From JADKBO01 sp037968395 (GTDB taxonomy: Bacteria > Bacteroidota > Bacteroidia > Chitinophagales > Saprospiraceae), in contig JBBKVK010000305.1 of assembly GCA_037968395.1 (NCBI GenBank), forward strand, positions 1 through 11,143: DNA of 11,143 bases. The letters run 5' to 3'. A program made the translations under genes and the position numbers. Shown here one piece after another: positions 1 to 10,800 of this stretch (its first letter is position 1; each line of letters starts with the position of its first letter). A model generated the notes under the pieces. It was not told where the DNA came from. It worked only from the letters and a program-made list of their open reading frames with translations, and made no database searches.

Positions 1-194
1 TATTTATTCTTTTGGTTGTAATCTGTTTAGCTTAATGAATTATGTTTTGAATTAATGTATAGATTAAAATAGAACTGTTAACATCAGAAATACATTTTTT
101 TATGTCAAATATATCAATTACTTTCGACTATAGAACCAATGTAATTTATGATTTCAGGCACTAGTTTTTCTTTTTCACCTGTAATAATAATAGA
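1..194. other. AT-rich upstream region without a recognisable gene
   Basis: All three forward frames meet a stop within the first 55 bases, so at most the last few codons of an upstream gene could be present. I see no tRNA, no strong hairpin and no long repeat. The region presumably holds the promoter of the gene starting at 195. I looked for the Bacteroidota promoter pattern (TTTG, about 20 bases, TAnnTTTG). I found only one-mismatch -7 look-alikes, at 41-49 and 119-126, neither with a correctly spaced TTTG upstream, so no promoter is called. Confidence 0.6.
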
Positions 195-1700
195 TTGAAA
201 AAGAAGAGAATCTTATTGTTAGGAATAATCCTAATAATCCTTATTATTTTATTGCTCCGTTCCTGTGGAGGATATAAAAACCCCCTATCTCAAAAAGAAG
301 GCCCTGCCTTTTATGTACCTCTTGAAGCAACAGTTATCTTATCTTTTGACTTAGATGAAATTACGAAAGAAATAGATTTTGACACGTTATCAAAGAGTAA
401 TGATTATATCAAACTACTTTCATCTTATTATACTCAAAATCCTCCATTTACAATGGTTTTTCGAGATCCAGAAGGTTCGGGAATTGATCTAGATCAAAAT
501 GCAATGTTTTATTTAGATGTAGGGGATAAAAAAGGAGATACATATACAGCCAGTATATTACCGCTCAAGTCTGAAGAGCAATTCTCAGATATGATCACAA
601 AAACTAAACTAAAACTCAAATCACAAGGCGGTTATAAGTATGCTGTTATTGACCCTGCTTCTTCTATCGCTTGGATAAATAATATGGCTGTTTTTATTAC
701 AACTAATGATAGTTTTAAAAAGACCCAGTTGTTGAATAAAATATTTTCTACCAAAAGACAGAAATACTATGATCAGCATCTAGATTACCAGCAATTTATC
801 GAAAGTAATCAAGGTGATGTATTATATTGGATAGACTTATCCTCTTATGCTAGAAATCAGATTTTAGCGACGGCTAAAGAGGGAGAGTTTAGTCCTTTGA
901 TCCTTAGTGGAAATTATATTTATGGTGATTTGGATTTTAAAAACGGTCAATTGGATTTAACTTCAAACTTCAAATTTAACTCTATAATAAAGGGTGTTTT
1001 AGATAACTTGATAGAAAAACATACAGATTTAAGTGTGTTTGACAAGATGCCTTTGAGCGATCCTTCTTTTCTAGGTTGCATTTCTCTTGACATAGATGGC
1101 ATGTTTGCATCATTATTAAAAAGTGTGGAATTAAAACTTGAAGCACGAAACTCACTTGTTAAATACGGTTTAGTAATTGAAGATTTTGGCAAGGCTTTTA
1201 CAGGTGATGTTATACTCGGTAGTTTCGCAGGAGATAGTGAATTTAATTCATTATTATTTGGGCTTAAGATCAAGGATATAACCCATTTTAATACAATTAT
1301 TAATGTAATGATTGAAATGGGTCAAATCGAAGTGATGGAGCCTAATATTTATAAAATGCCAAGTAGCTATCTTGCTTTTTTACCTTTAAACTCTACATTT
1401 AGTGATGGATTTCAGCGTATGGTTGTAAAAGACAATTATATGTTTGTTTCACTAGACAATGCTATTATTGAAAATATCTTAAATGATAAAAATTATCAAT
1501 ATTCTGAACTTCTTTTATCAAAGGAACCACAATCTATTTCCGCATTTGGAAACACAGATTTTAGACCTCTGACCAATTATTCTCAACAGTTTTCTATTAG
1601 AAATTATCGATTAAATTTTAATGGAGATAAATTAAATTTGGAACTCAAACTTAAAGACGCCCAAAAATCTTCTTTAAAGCAATTACTCAAATTGGATTAA
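195..1700 (+). CDS. DUF4836-like envelope protein with N-terminal membrane segment (TTG start)
   Basis: This gene encodes 501 residues of unknown biochemical function. Residues 2-5 are KKKR and residues 6-21 are an unbroken run of Leu, Ile and Gly, giving a signal peptide or membrane anchor. Cys24 follows in L21-R22-S23-C24, a poor lipobox because of Arg at -2, so lipidation is uncertain. The remainder looks like a soluble periplasmic or surface domain. The segment YVPLEATVILSFDL (40-53) and the motif DPEGSGIDL (91-99) match my recollection of DUF4836 proteins of Bacteroidota, which are of similar length and often lipoproteins. The TTG start is chosen because an in-frame stop lies at 162-164, no ATG lies between it and 195, and the first internal Met (residue 87) would remove the membrane segment and the first conserved motif. 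No Shine-Dalgarno sequence precedes it. The stop TAA lies 12 nt before the ATG of the giant gene, which is in the same frame, so cotranscription is likely. The family call rests on motif memory, not a search. Confidence 0.85.
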   Translation: MKKKRILLLGIILIILIILLLRSCGGYKNPLSQKEGPAFYVPLEATVILSFDLDEITKEIDFDTLSKSNDYIKLLSSYYTQNPPFTMVFRDPEGSGIDLDQNAMFYLDVGDKKGDTYTASILPLKSEEQFSDMITKTKLKLKSQGGYKYAVIDPASSIAWINNMAVFITTNDSFKKTQLLNKIFSTKRQKYYDQHLDYQQFIESNQGDVLYWIDLSSYARNQILATAKEGEFSPLILSGNYIYGDLDFKNGQLDLTSNFKFNSIIKGVLDNLIEKHTDLSVFDKMPLSDPSFLGCISLDIDGMFASLLKSVELKLEARNSLVKYGLVIEDFGKAFTGDVILGSFAGDSEFNSLLFGLKIKDITHFNTIINVMIEMGQIEVMEPNIYKMPSSYLAFLPLNSTFSDGFQRMVVKDNYMFVSLDNAIIENILNDKNYQYSELLLSKEPQSISAFGNTDFRPLTNYSQQFSIRNYRLNFNGDKLNLELKLKDAQKSSLKQLLKLD

Positions 1701-1712
1701 ATATTTATTACT

Positions 1713-1811
1713 ATGACCAACTTAAAGATCACGAAATTGTCAAAATTACAGATTGCCATAATCACAGCACTAGTATTAGTTTCTGCTTTACTTTGGAATG
1801 CTGTAATTAAT
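1713..1811 (+). other. Signal peptide or N-terminal anchor of the giant protein
   Basis: Residues 1-11 contain three lysines (5, 8, 11). They are followed by a hydrophobic stretch, LQIAIITALVLVSALLW (12-28). Possible signal peptidase I sites are after Ala25 (V-S-A) or Ala30 (W-N-A). No lipobox cysteine is present, so this looks like a Sec signal rather than a lipoprotein signal. From residue 33 the chain becomes polar and acidic (NTSDDSSNES), as expected for a mature N-terminus. Confidence 0.7.
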
Positions 1812-4800
1812 ACTTCTGACGATAGTTCAAATGAAAGTTTTGCTTTTGAAGAATATAATGGAATTAATACATCTATGAATAAGGCACATGACTTTAGTGT
1901 TGATGTGAGTTCAAATGGTTTTGCCTTAAAGTCATTTAAGAATAAAGACCAATATTCTTTAAAATATCAGATTGAATCTATTTTGGTAAATGATAAAGAA
2001 TTATCACAATCTAAGAATCCTGAATTTAAGCAGGAAAATTCTATTTTGGGAATTGATCACGGTAATTTTATTATAAACTATACCAATAATGAAAAGGGAG
2101 TTAGGCAGGATTTTGTCATTAAAGATGGGCCTAAAGGAAAGGTTGATTTTGATGTAAATATTCTCCTTGAGACTGGTTTGATCCCATATCAGTTAGATAA
2201 ATTTGGAATTGGTCTAAAAGACCCATTTAATCCAGCAATTAATGTTTCGTACAAAGACCTAATAGTATATGATGCAAATGGTAAAATGTTGGACTGTAAA
2301 ATGTCTTACACTCCTACAGGTGCAAACCTATACGCAATTAATCTTACTGCAAAAGGGATAGATATTGCATACCCGTTAACGATTGATCCAATAAGTACAT
2401 CTAACACATCTTTTGAATCTACGACTGATAGTACATATACTGGATATGCAGTAGATGGTAGTGCAGACATTAATAATGATGGCTATTGTGATGCCGTAGT
2501 TAGTTCTTTTGGCTTTAGCACTGATACAGTAGTAAACAAAGGTAAAATTGATGTGTTTTTGGGCAGCGCTATTGGGATTGACTTAATGGGATTACCTCAA
2601 ATTACAATATTAGGTGAAACAAAGATCAATAAAACTGGGTATGAAGGAGTAGGAATTGGGCCTAAATTTGGGTTTAGTGCTGGTAATGCCGGTGATGTTA
2701 ACGGAGATGGGTTTGATGACATTATTGTTGGAGCTCCAGCTACTAGTATGGTTGATACTTCAGTCGCACCAGGTACATTATTAAGACAATGTGGAGCTTT
2801 CTATATCTATTATGGTAGTTTATTAGGTGTTACAACAATAGGAGCTGACACTATATATGGCACAATCGATACTTTACAGCTTGGACATAGTGTGATTGGA
2901 CTTGGTGATGTTAATGGAGACAGTTTTGATGATGTATTAATAGCAGCTCCAGGATATGATAATAATAAAGGTGCTGCATTTTTATATAAAGGTTCGGCAG
3001 CAGGTATATCAGCATCACCCACAACTATATTTGCAGGTACTCAACCACAAGAACGTTATGCTACCACAATTAATTCAGCAGGTGATATTAACTTAGATGG
3101 ATTAAATGATATATTAATTGGGTCTCCATTATACACTCATGTTTTACCATCTAGAATTGATACAGCAGCTGGGCGAGCACATTTATTTTTAGGAAGCTCA
3201 GGTGCAATAAGTACTGTGCCAGTATGGCAAGTGTTTGGACCTCATAAGAATGCACATTTTGGAAGTTCTTTAGATGGAGCAGGCAACTTTAATAACGACC
3301 CAATTGGTTATAATGATATTATTGTTGGAGCAGATCAATACAACCCTGTATTTGCACAAAATATGGCTGATACTTTGCAAGGTTATGGAAAAGGTAATGG
3401 TATTGGAGGTGTATTTGTTTATCCAGGTGTAGCTACCGGTGCTAGTACGACTCATACTACTATTTTAACTGTTCCAAATATTGGGTCAATAGCATTTGGG
3501 TCAAGTGTATCTGGGGCTGGTGATTTAGATAGTGACGGTATTGATGATGTAGTTGTTGGTGCTCCATATTATACAAAGGCTGCTCAAAACGAGGGTGCAA
3601 TTTTTGCCTTTTATGGTAAGAATTTTACTATAATTAGAGATACGACTTTCGATTGGTGTGCCACTGGAGAAAAAGAATCTGCTTTGTTAGGTTCTTCGAT
3701 AGGTAAATTTGGTGGCTGTGATAATGGTGTGAATCTTACAACAGATACTGTTGGAGTTATTAGTGGTGCTTTTGGTTTTGGCGATAGTGGTAAACTGCAA
3801 GGAGCTGCCTTCATACATAAAGAAGCAGAATGTGGGTTAGCTAAATACGAAATACCAAAGTTTTTAACGTTTCCTCCAGATACTATTTATGAAGTTAGTG
3901 ATGCGGTTGTTTGTGGTAAAGTGGTAAGTTTTGACTATCCTGATATTGGATTTAACTGTGCTGCCACACTCTCTATTACTACTCCAATTGATACAGGTCA
4001 AGTATTCCCAATAGGGATAAATGTAGTGAATTTTAGAATTGTTTCACAAGGTAAAACTGTTGATTCTTCCTTTGTCGTGAAAGTACTAGATTACTCACAA
4101 GCTGCAATAGTGACATGCCCATCTTTAGTACCGATTAACGTTACACCTCCAGCAGAAAGCACAATAATCACATGGACAGACCCTGTTTTTAATGATAACC
4201 ATGATTGTAATGGTGGAGTATTATCCGTAACTAAAATTAGTGGAGTAGATAAAAACACTGTGCAACGTGTTGGGGTTTACCCAATAGTATATAAGGCTGA
4301 AGATTTATCTGGTAATATTTCTTATTGCTCTTTCAGAGTCATCATTAATAAGTTAAGTCCAGATGGAAAAGATTGCGAGCTGAAAACTATTAGCTCAAAT
4401 ATAAGTGTAGCTAAGACAACTAATCCTTCTGCTAATGCTAACGTAGAATCAAAACTCTCAGACTATTTTTCTTCAAACCCTTCTGAATTTGGGTTAAAAT
4501 TAGTTTTATCACTATTTGAAGGTGTTAGTGGTATAAGTCTTCCAGGTTGGGTAAAGACTGCATTGGGGGAAGTGGGTACCGGGATTAATTTAGCATTTGT
4601 AAGTGTCGAATTTAATTTCACTCCAAGACTTGATGTCACATTTGGAGCATATTACAAACTTAAAGAAGCAGATGCACTGCAGACATCAATAAATTATGTA
4701 GGTAACATTTGTTCTCAAAAGCCAGTAGATAAATTGTACGGATGTAGAGATACTATTGGATTTTCATCTTATTTTGACATTGATAGAAACTCAGCCTTTT

Positions 4801-7800
4801 TAAGAGTGAATCCAGGAAATCTTAATCAAGTGTTAGGTGTTTCAATGAAGAATTTTGTTTTTGATTGGCCAATATTTATTAAAGCTTCTGCTTGTATCGG
4901 TGTACCTCTATGTATTCCGTTTGTTGGATGTGCAGGATGTGCTGGATACACTGCCAGTTACACTTCTCCAACAGTTAATGTATTCCCACCGATTAATCTA
5001 TTGCCAACTCCCGGATTAGAATTGGATTTAATATCTGTATGTGATGCATCGTTTGGGTCTGGAGCTGGTATTGCTACAGTCTTTAACTGCTTAGGAGCAG
5101 GATCAGGTGCAGATGATTTTATGAGACAATTGCAATATGTACTTAACCTAAATTCTACTTTTGTAGATCCTTTCTACTATGATGGCTCAAAAGATCAATT
5201 TGTTTTTGACCCGAATAGGGTGCCGGGATTAGGAAATAAGATTCCAGAGATGCAATTGAAATTTGGCAGATTAGTGCAATCAGAGATGGGGCCAACTCAA
5301 TTCCTTGGAGATAAATTAGTGGTAGCAGGTAGAGAACCAAATTTGTTTTCAGCCACATTGGATATTTTTTCTTTAGTTTCTTATATTTTACCCGAAAATA
5401 TTAAACAAACTTTGGCTTGTAAGGGTCTGGATATGGGTACTAAGACCTTAGACTTATACAGACAAGGAGATATAATTGTTAATCCTAATGGAATGTGTAC
5501 AATTAGAACAATCACCTTGCCTCTAGTATCTCTTGACTTATTAGACATTAATACAACCATAAGATCAGACTATAGCGTAAGTTATCAATTTGATCCTGAT
5601 ATCAAAGCTGAATCAATGGATTTAAGCCAATCTACATATTGGGAAAGACCAGCTATCGGAACTAGTGGTACAAGTCGATATATTTACGATGTACCCTTGA
5701 ATGAAAATATTAGATTCGTCGTTCCAGATGGACAAACGGAGCCTTTCTTTGTAGGTAACACTTTTAGTGCAACAGGGTTATTTTCTGGAAATGAAGTTAG
5801 AACACAACAATTTGATATAGACTTTAAAGTTTTTGAATTTTCTAAATCAGTTGCAATTCCAACAGGTCTTGGACCAATAGTATCATTAGGACCATACAAT
5901 TTGTTCTCATTAGGCTCTACTACAGTTAGATCTTATAATGAAAATATAACAATTCCCAACTTCGCTGCAACAGTGTCAATGACCCCGGATGATATTCCTC
6001 CAGTGATCGCTTGTAATGACACTACGGTTTATATGAATGAAGATGGTTTGGCATTTTTAGATATGGTCACAGCATTTAATTCTGATCCGACCATGAGTTA
6101 TGATCTTCCAGTTGGAGGTAGTGGAATGTTAAATCTCATTGATGTATTCCCTGATACAATTTTTTGCACAGATTATCCCTCGACTACAGGTTATTTAGTA
6201 GTTGAAGACGATAACTGTAATTTTGATACATGTGCTTTTACGGTTACGATCATTGACAATATTGCTCCTGATATAGGATGTCAAGATGTGGTAGTTGGTA
6301 TTGGAGAAAATGGGACTTATGTGCTTGAACCAGATGTTGTTATAATTGGAGCAACAGACAACTGTATGGCTATTGATGCTGAGATCAGCCCAAGTTTGTT
6401 TACATGTGCTGATATAGGTCAGGCTATAACTGTTATAGGTAAAATTACCGATGTGGCTGGAAATATGAATACTTGTACTGCTACTGTTACTGTTGTAGAT
6501 ACTATGGAGTTATTGTTAGTATGTCCGTATCTTCCAAATTATCCTGCTTTTAGATCAGCTGACCTTGGATTTTGTACATATATTGCTAGAAACAATGAAT
6601 TTAAACCAACCTTAATCGCACCAGATTGTAATACGGTTATAACCTATTCACTTTCTGGAGTTACCACTGGATCTGGCTTTAGTGATGTTGATGGAATCGC
6701 ATTTAATTTAGGAGAAACAATTATTACTTACACAGCTACAGATGGTAGCGGAAACTCCACTGTTTGTTCTTTTAGTGTTATTGTCGAAGATGATGAAGCA
6801 CCTTTTATTAGGTGTCCTGATGATATTACCATTTCTACAAATGATGATGGAATGAATGATTATAACTGCAGTACAGATTACTCTTGGAGTCATCCTACTC
6901 CTGTCGATAATTGTTTAAGTATTGATTTCTATGAAGTGAAATATACTAATCCAGATGGTAGTATGGAAACTGAGGATTTAGATAATAGATTGGCTCAAAA
7001 TGATCTTGCAGAAACTAGAAATTTTGAAATAGGTACTACAATTATTGAATATACTGCAAGGGACACTGCAGACAATGTCTTTGTATGTTCTTATACGGTC
7101 ACTGTCATCGATGACGAATTACCAATGATATTCTGTGAAGAAGTCATCGGTTGTCAATCATATTTTTTTACAGGTAATGGAGATATTAGACCAGTTGATG
7201 TAACCACTTTTACCATAAGTATTCCAAATGACGTCAATATTACCGATTTGAATGTTGGTTTAATTGGAACGGCTGCAGATGTTGAGCATTTGAGTTTTGC
7301 CTTGCAGAGTCCTAGTGGTACAATAGTTTCACTCTTTGCAAGCCTTTGTCCTGCTACGACAGATTTTGATGTCACTTTGGATGATGAAGCTTTGATGTCA
7401 GTGGCTTTAGCTCCTTGTTCGCCGCTTGGAATGGGAGGATCGTACATGCCGGTAGCGCCACTAAGTTCTTTTGATGGGGAACCATCTTTGGGTGAATGGA
7501 AATTAATAGTAGCAAATACCAATCAATCGTGTGGTAATATTTCTTCATTTACAATAAATATTTGTGGCAATAGTGTTGACAGTATGATGATAACGAAAGT
7601 GTCATTAATTACTGAAGAAGGATCATGTGATTTACCAGTATTAAATAAAGATTTGGATCCTGATTTTACTGACAACTGCACAGGAGCAAAGCTCACTCAC
7701 GATTATATTTTTGGTCCATTTGATAATACCCTGCAAGGAGCTGTTCTTCCTTTAGGTGCAACTGCTGTCACGTGGACGGTAACTGACTCTTCAGGTAATT

Positions 7801-10800
7801 CTGTAGAATGTGTGATTGTTTATGAAGTAATTGATCAAAGTAAGCCAGCTTTTGTTAATTGCCCACGACCCGATAATATACAAGATGCTGAACCTGGTAT
7901 TTGTGGAGCATATGTTAACTTTTCAATGCCAGCGGCATTTGATGAATGTGATGGGCAATTGCCAGTTGTTCAAACTGATAATACTGGACTCTCGACTGGA
8001 AGTGTTTTCCCTGTTGGTATGACGATTTTAACTTTTGAAGCTACCGATGCTTCTGGTAATAAATCAAGTTGTAAATTAAGAGTTATAGTTAATGATACAC
8101 AGATTGGATCATTTGCTTGTCCACAAGACGTCACAGTAGCTAATGATACATGGTTATGTTCAGCTATAGTCAATGGATTGTCACCAACAGATATTTTGGA
8201 TAACTGTCCTGATAATATCTCAATTTGTTACCAAGTAGAATACCCTGCTAATTCTGGCATTGTGGTAGGAGCCGGTGTCAAGGATGCTAGTGGCAATACA
8301 TTTTTAAAAGGTACGAGCAGCATTACTTATAAAATGTCTTCTCAACCGCTGCTTTTAATTACTGAGGTTTCACAAGATATTGATGCTTCTGTAGGTGGAA
8401 TGAATCCTTTACCTTTTCCTATAATTACAGGTGACGATTACATAGAATTAACTAATTTTGGCCCAGCTGCTTATAATATATCTGGATTAATAATTGAAAG
8501 ATATGGTGCTACTTTTAACGAATCATTTGAAGTACCAAATATGACGATTATTCAACCTGGTGAGACATTTGTACTCCATTATGGGAATGGCCTTGATTTA
8601 CCTTCTGATAATTTTTATAATTTAGTATGCTCAAATAATCTAAACTCATCTGATCAAGCGGGGTATGTTATTTCCTTTAAAGGAAGAACAATAGACGTAG
8701 TTACCACAAATGGTATGGCAGCAACAGGGTTTATGACACTGGCTCAAATAAATGCTGCAGATTGGACAGGTACTACAGGTAATAGTTCAGGTAAGGCTGG
8801 AATTATTCGAAAATATTCATTCGATAATAATAAAGGTGCAGATTGGGTCATGGCCGAAAATTGTTATGCATTGACAATAGGTTCGCTAAACCCTGATTTG
8901 GATTCTAACGTTTGGAATGGATCTGTTGTTGGATTGCAATCTATTGCCCCTACCATCAATACTTGTGGAATGACTGTAACAGTGATCGATGCTGAAGCGC
9001 CATTCTGCTCAGAAGTAGTTGGTAGTACAATTTATACTGGTGGTCCAATTGCAGGAAATCAGTCAAGTTGTAATATAAGTGCGATTACAGTTAATGATGA
9101 TTGCATTTTGTCAAATGTTTCTGTGACTATAAATGGTGAATTGTTTGGTCTTGATAGTTTGGTAATATCGTTAGTTAGCCCTTCTGGCAAAGAAGTGGTG
9201 TTGATGAATAAGATCTGCAGTGCTAGTCCTGATGGATTGGTCACTTTAAGTGCTGAATTTGATAAGTCTGCAACACAGTTACTATTAACTACTTGTGGAA
9301 CTGGAATGATAAATGGTAAATATAAACCTCAAGGAGGTGATTTATTTAGTTTCTATGGTGAAAAATCAGGAGGTGAATGGGAGTTAAGAGCATTTGCACT
9401 TCCCGGTAGTACTTCTTCTGTTAATATTTCAGATTGGGCAATTAATATTACTTGTACGGAAGTATGGCAGATGGCAGACGTTATGTTAGATAATGATGCA
9501 GGAAAATGCGACGCTTCATTTATATGGACACATCCACTATTTGTTGACAATTGTTCATTAGGGACTATTGCAGTAAAATACGAAACTACGGATGCATTAT
9601 GTACACCTACAGACATGCAATTAGATTCTGTTGGTGGTCAAGTAGTTACTAAGATATTCTGTGTAGGGACGACAACTGTGAGATACATTTTAACTGATAT
9701 AGAAGGTAATGTAAATGAATGTTCATTTGATGTAATTGTTTCTGATAGTGAATTACCTGTTATAAACCCTATATATTGTGTTGATATCACAATAGGCTTA
9801 GAAGCAGGGCTTTGTGATAAAATATTGTCTTTTAATCAAGATCCACTTACTATAGGAACGGATAATTGTGGAATAGTTTCTGTAAATTATACTCCTCCTA
9901 GTGGTACTGCATTCCCCATTGGTACCACAAATGTTGTATTAACGGTGACGGATGAGGCAGGTAATACTAGTACTTGTGATTTTGATGTAAATGTTGTAGA
10001 ACATGGTCCTCTAAGTAATTCTATAGCTTGTAATGATGCAATAAATATAAGTCTAGGGCCTGATTGTACTGCAACATTAAATGCAGACATGATTCTTGAA
10101 GGTAATGATTACAGATGTTATGATAATTATTGTATCGAGGTCACCTATCTAAACATTCCTCATGCCATGACTTTTGATTTGAGTGATGTAGGCAAAACTT
10201 TTGTCATTACAATCAAAGACTGTCAAAATACCAATAATTCATGTTGGGGATACTTGACTATCGAAGAAAAACTAATACCTGTGATTGGGTGTCCAGACGA
10301 TGTAACAATTTACTGTAGCCAAGCTATTCATCCTGATTCTACAGGATATGCTAAACTATTAAGTTGTGAACCACAAGCGGAAATCTATTATGAAGATCAC
10401 ACGGACAGCTTTGGTCAATGTGCTAACCCTAATTCTATAATTACTAGGACATGGTTTGTAGATGATCAACTAGGGCATGTAGTTAGTTGCACTCAAACGA
10501 TCACTATAGTGCCAATAAATATTGATTCAATAGAATGGCCTTCTGATATTGAGATTGACCAACCGTTAGAATGTGGTGATGTAATAAATGACCCTGAATT
10601 GATAAATCCTGTTAATACAGGTTATCCTGAAATTGCAGGATTGATATTGCCAATTGGTAATAAATGCATGATTTCTGTAATTAGTACAGACGAGGTCTTC
10701 CCACTTTGCGAAGGTTCATATGTAATTGTGAGGACATGGAAAATACTTAATGCTTGTAAACCTTTAGGACTTAACAATCCTGTAGTGCATAGTCAAGCAA

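Noticed and set aside
1..194. Bacteroidota-type promoter upstream of the first gene
   Set aside because: Only imperfect -7 look-alikes (41-49, 119-126) occur, without a correctly spaced TTTG. In such AT-rich DNA these are expected by chance.
947..1273. Antisense open frame of 108 codons inside the first gene
   Set aside because: It lies fully opposite a well-supported coding sequence, its product is low-complexity Ser/Asn/Leu-rich with no motif, and it has no signal or partner gene.
7154..7522. Antisense open frame of 122 codons opposite P domain 1
   Set aside because: It is the mirror of an unmistakable P domain on the plus strand. The product has no recognisable domain, so it is a chance frame.
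7146..9458. Subtilisin/kexin-type protease suggested by the P domains
   Set aside because: No Asp, His or Ser catalytic motif of the S8 family appears anywhere in the visible protein. P domains also occur without proteases in Bacteroidota secreted proteins.
9353..9616. Antisense open frame of 87 codons opposite P domain 2 and module J
   Set aside because: Same reason: the plus strand codes for a clear domain throughout, and the antisense product shows no motif.
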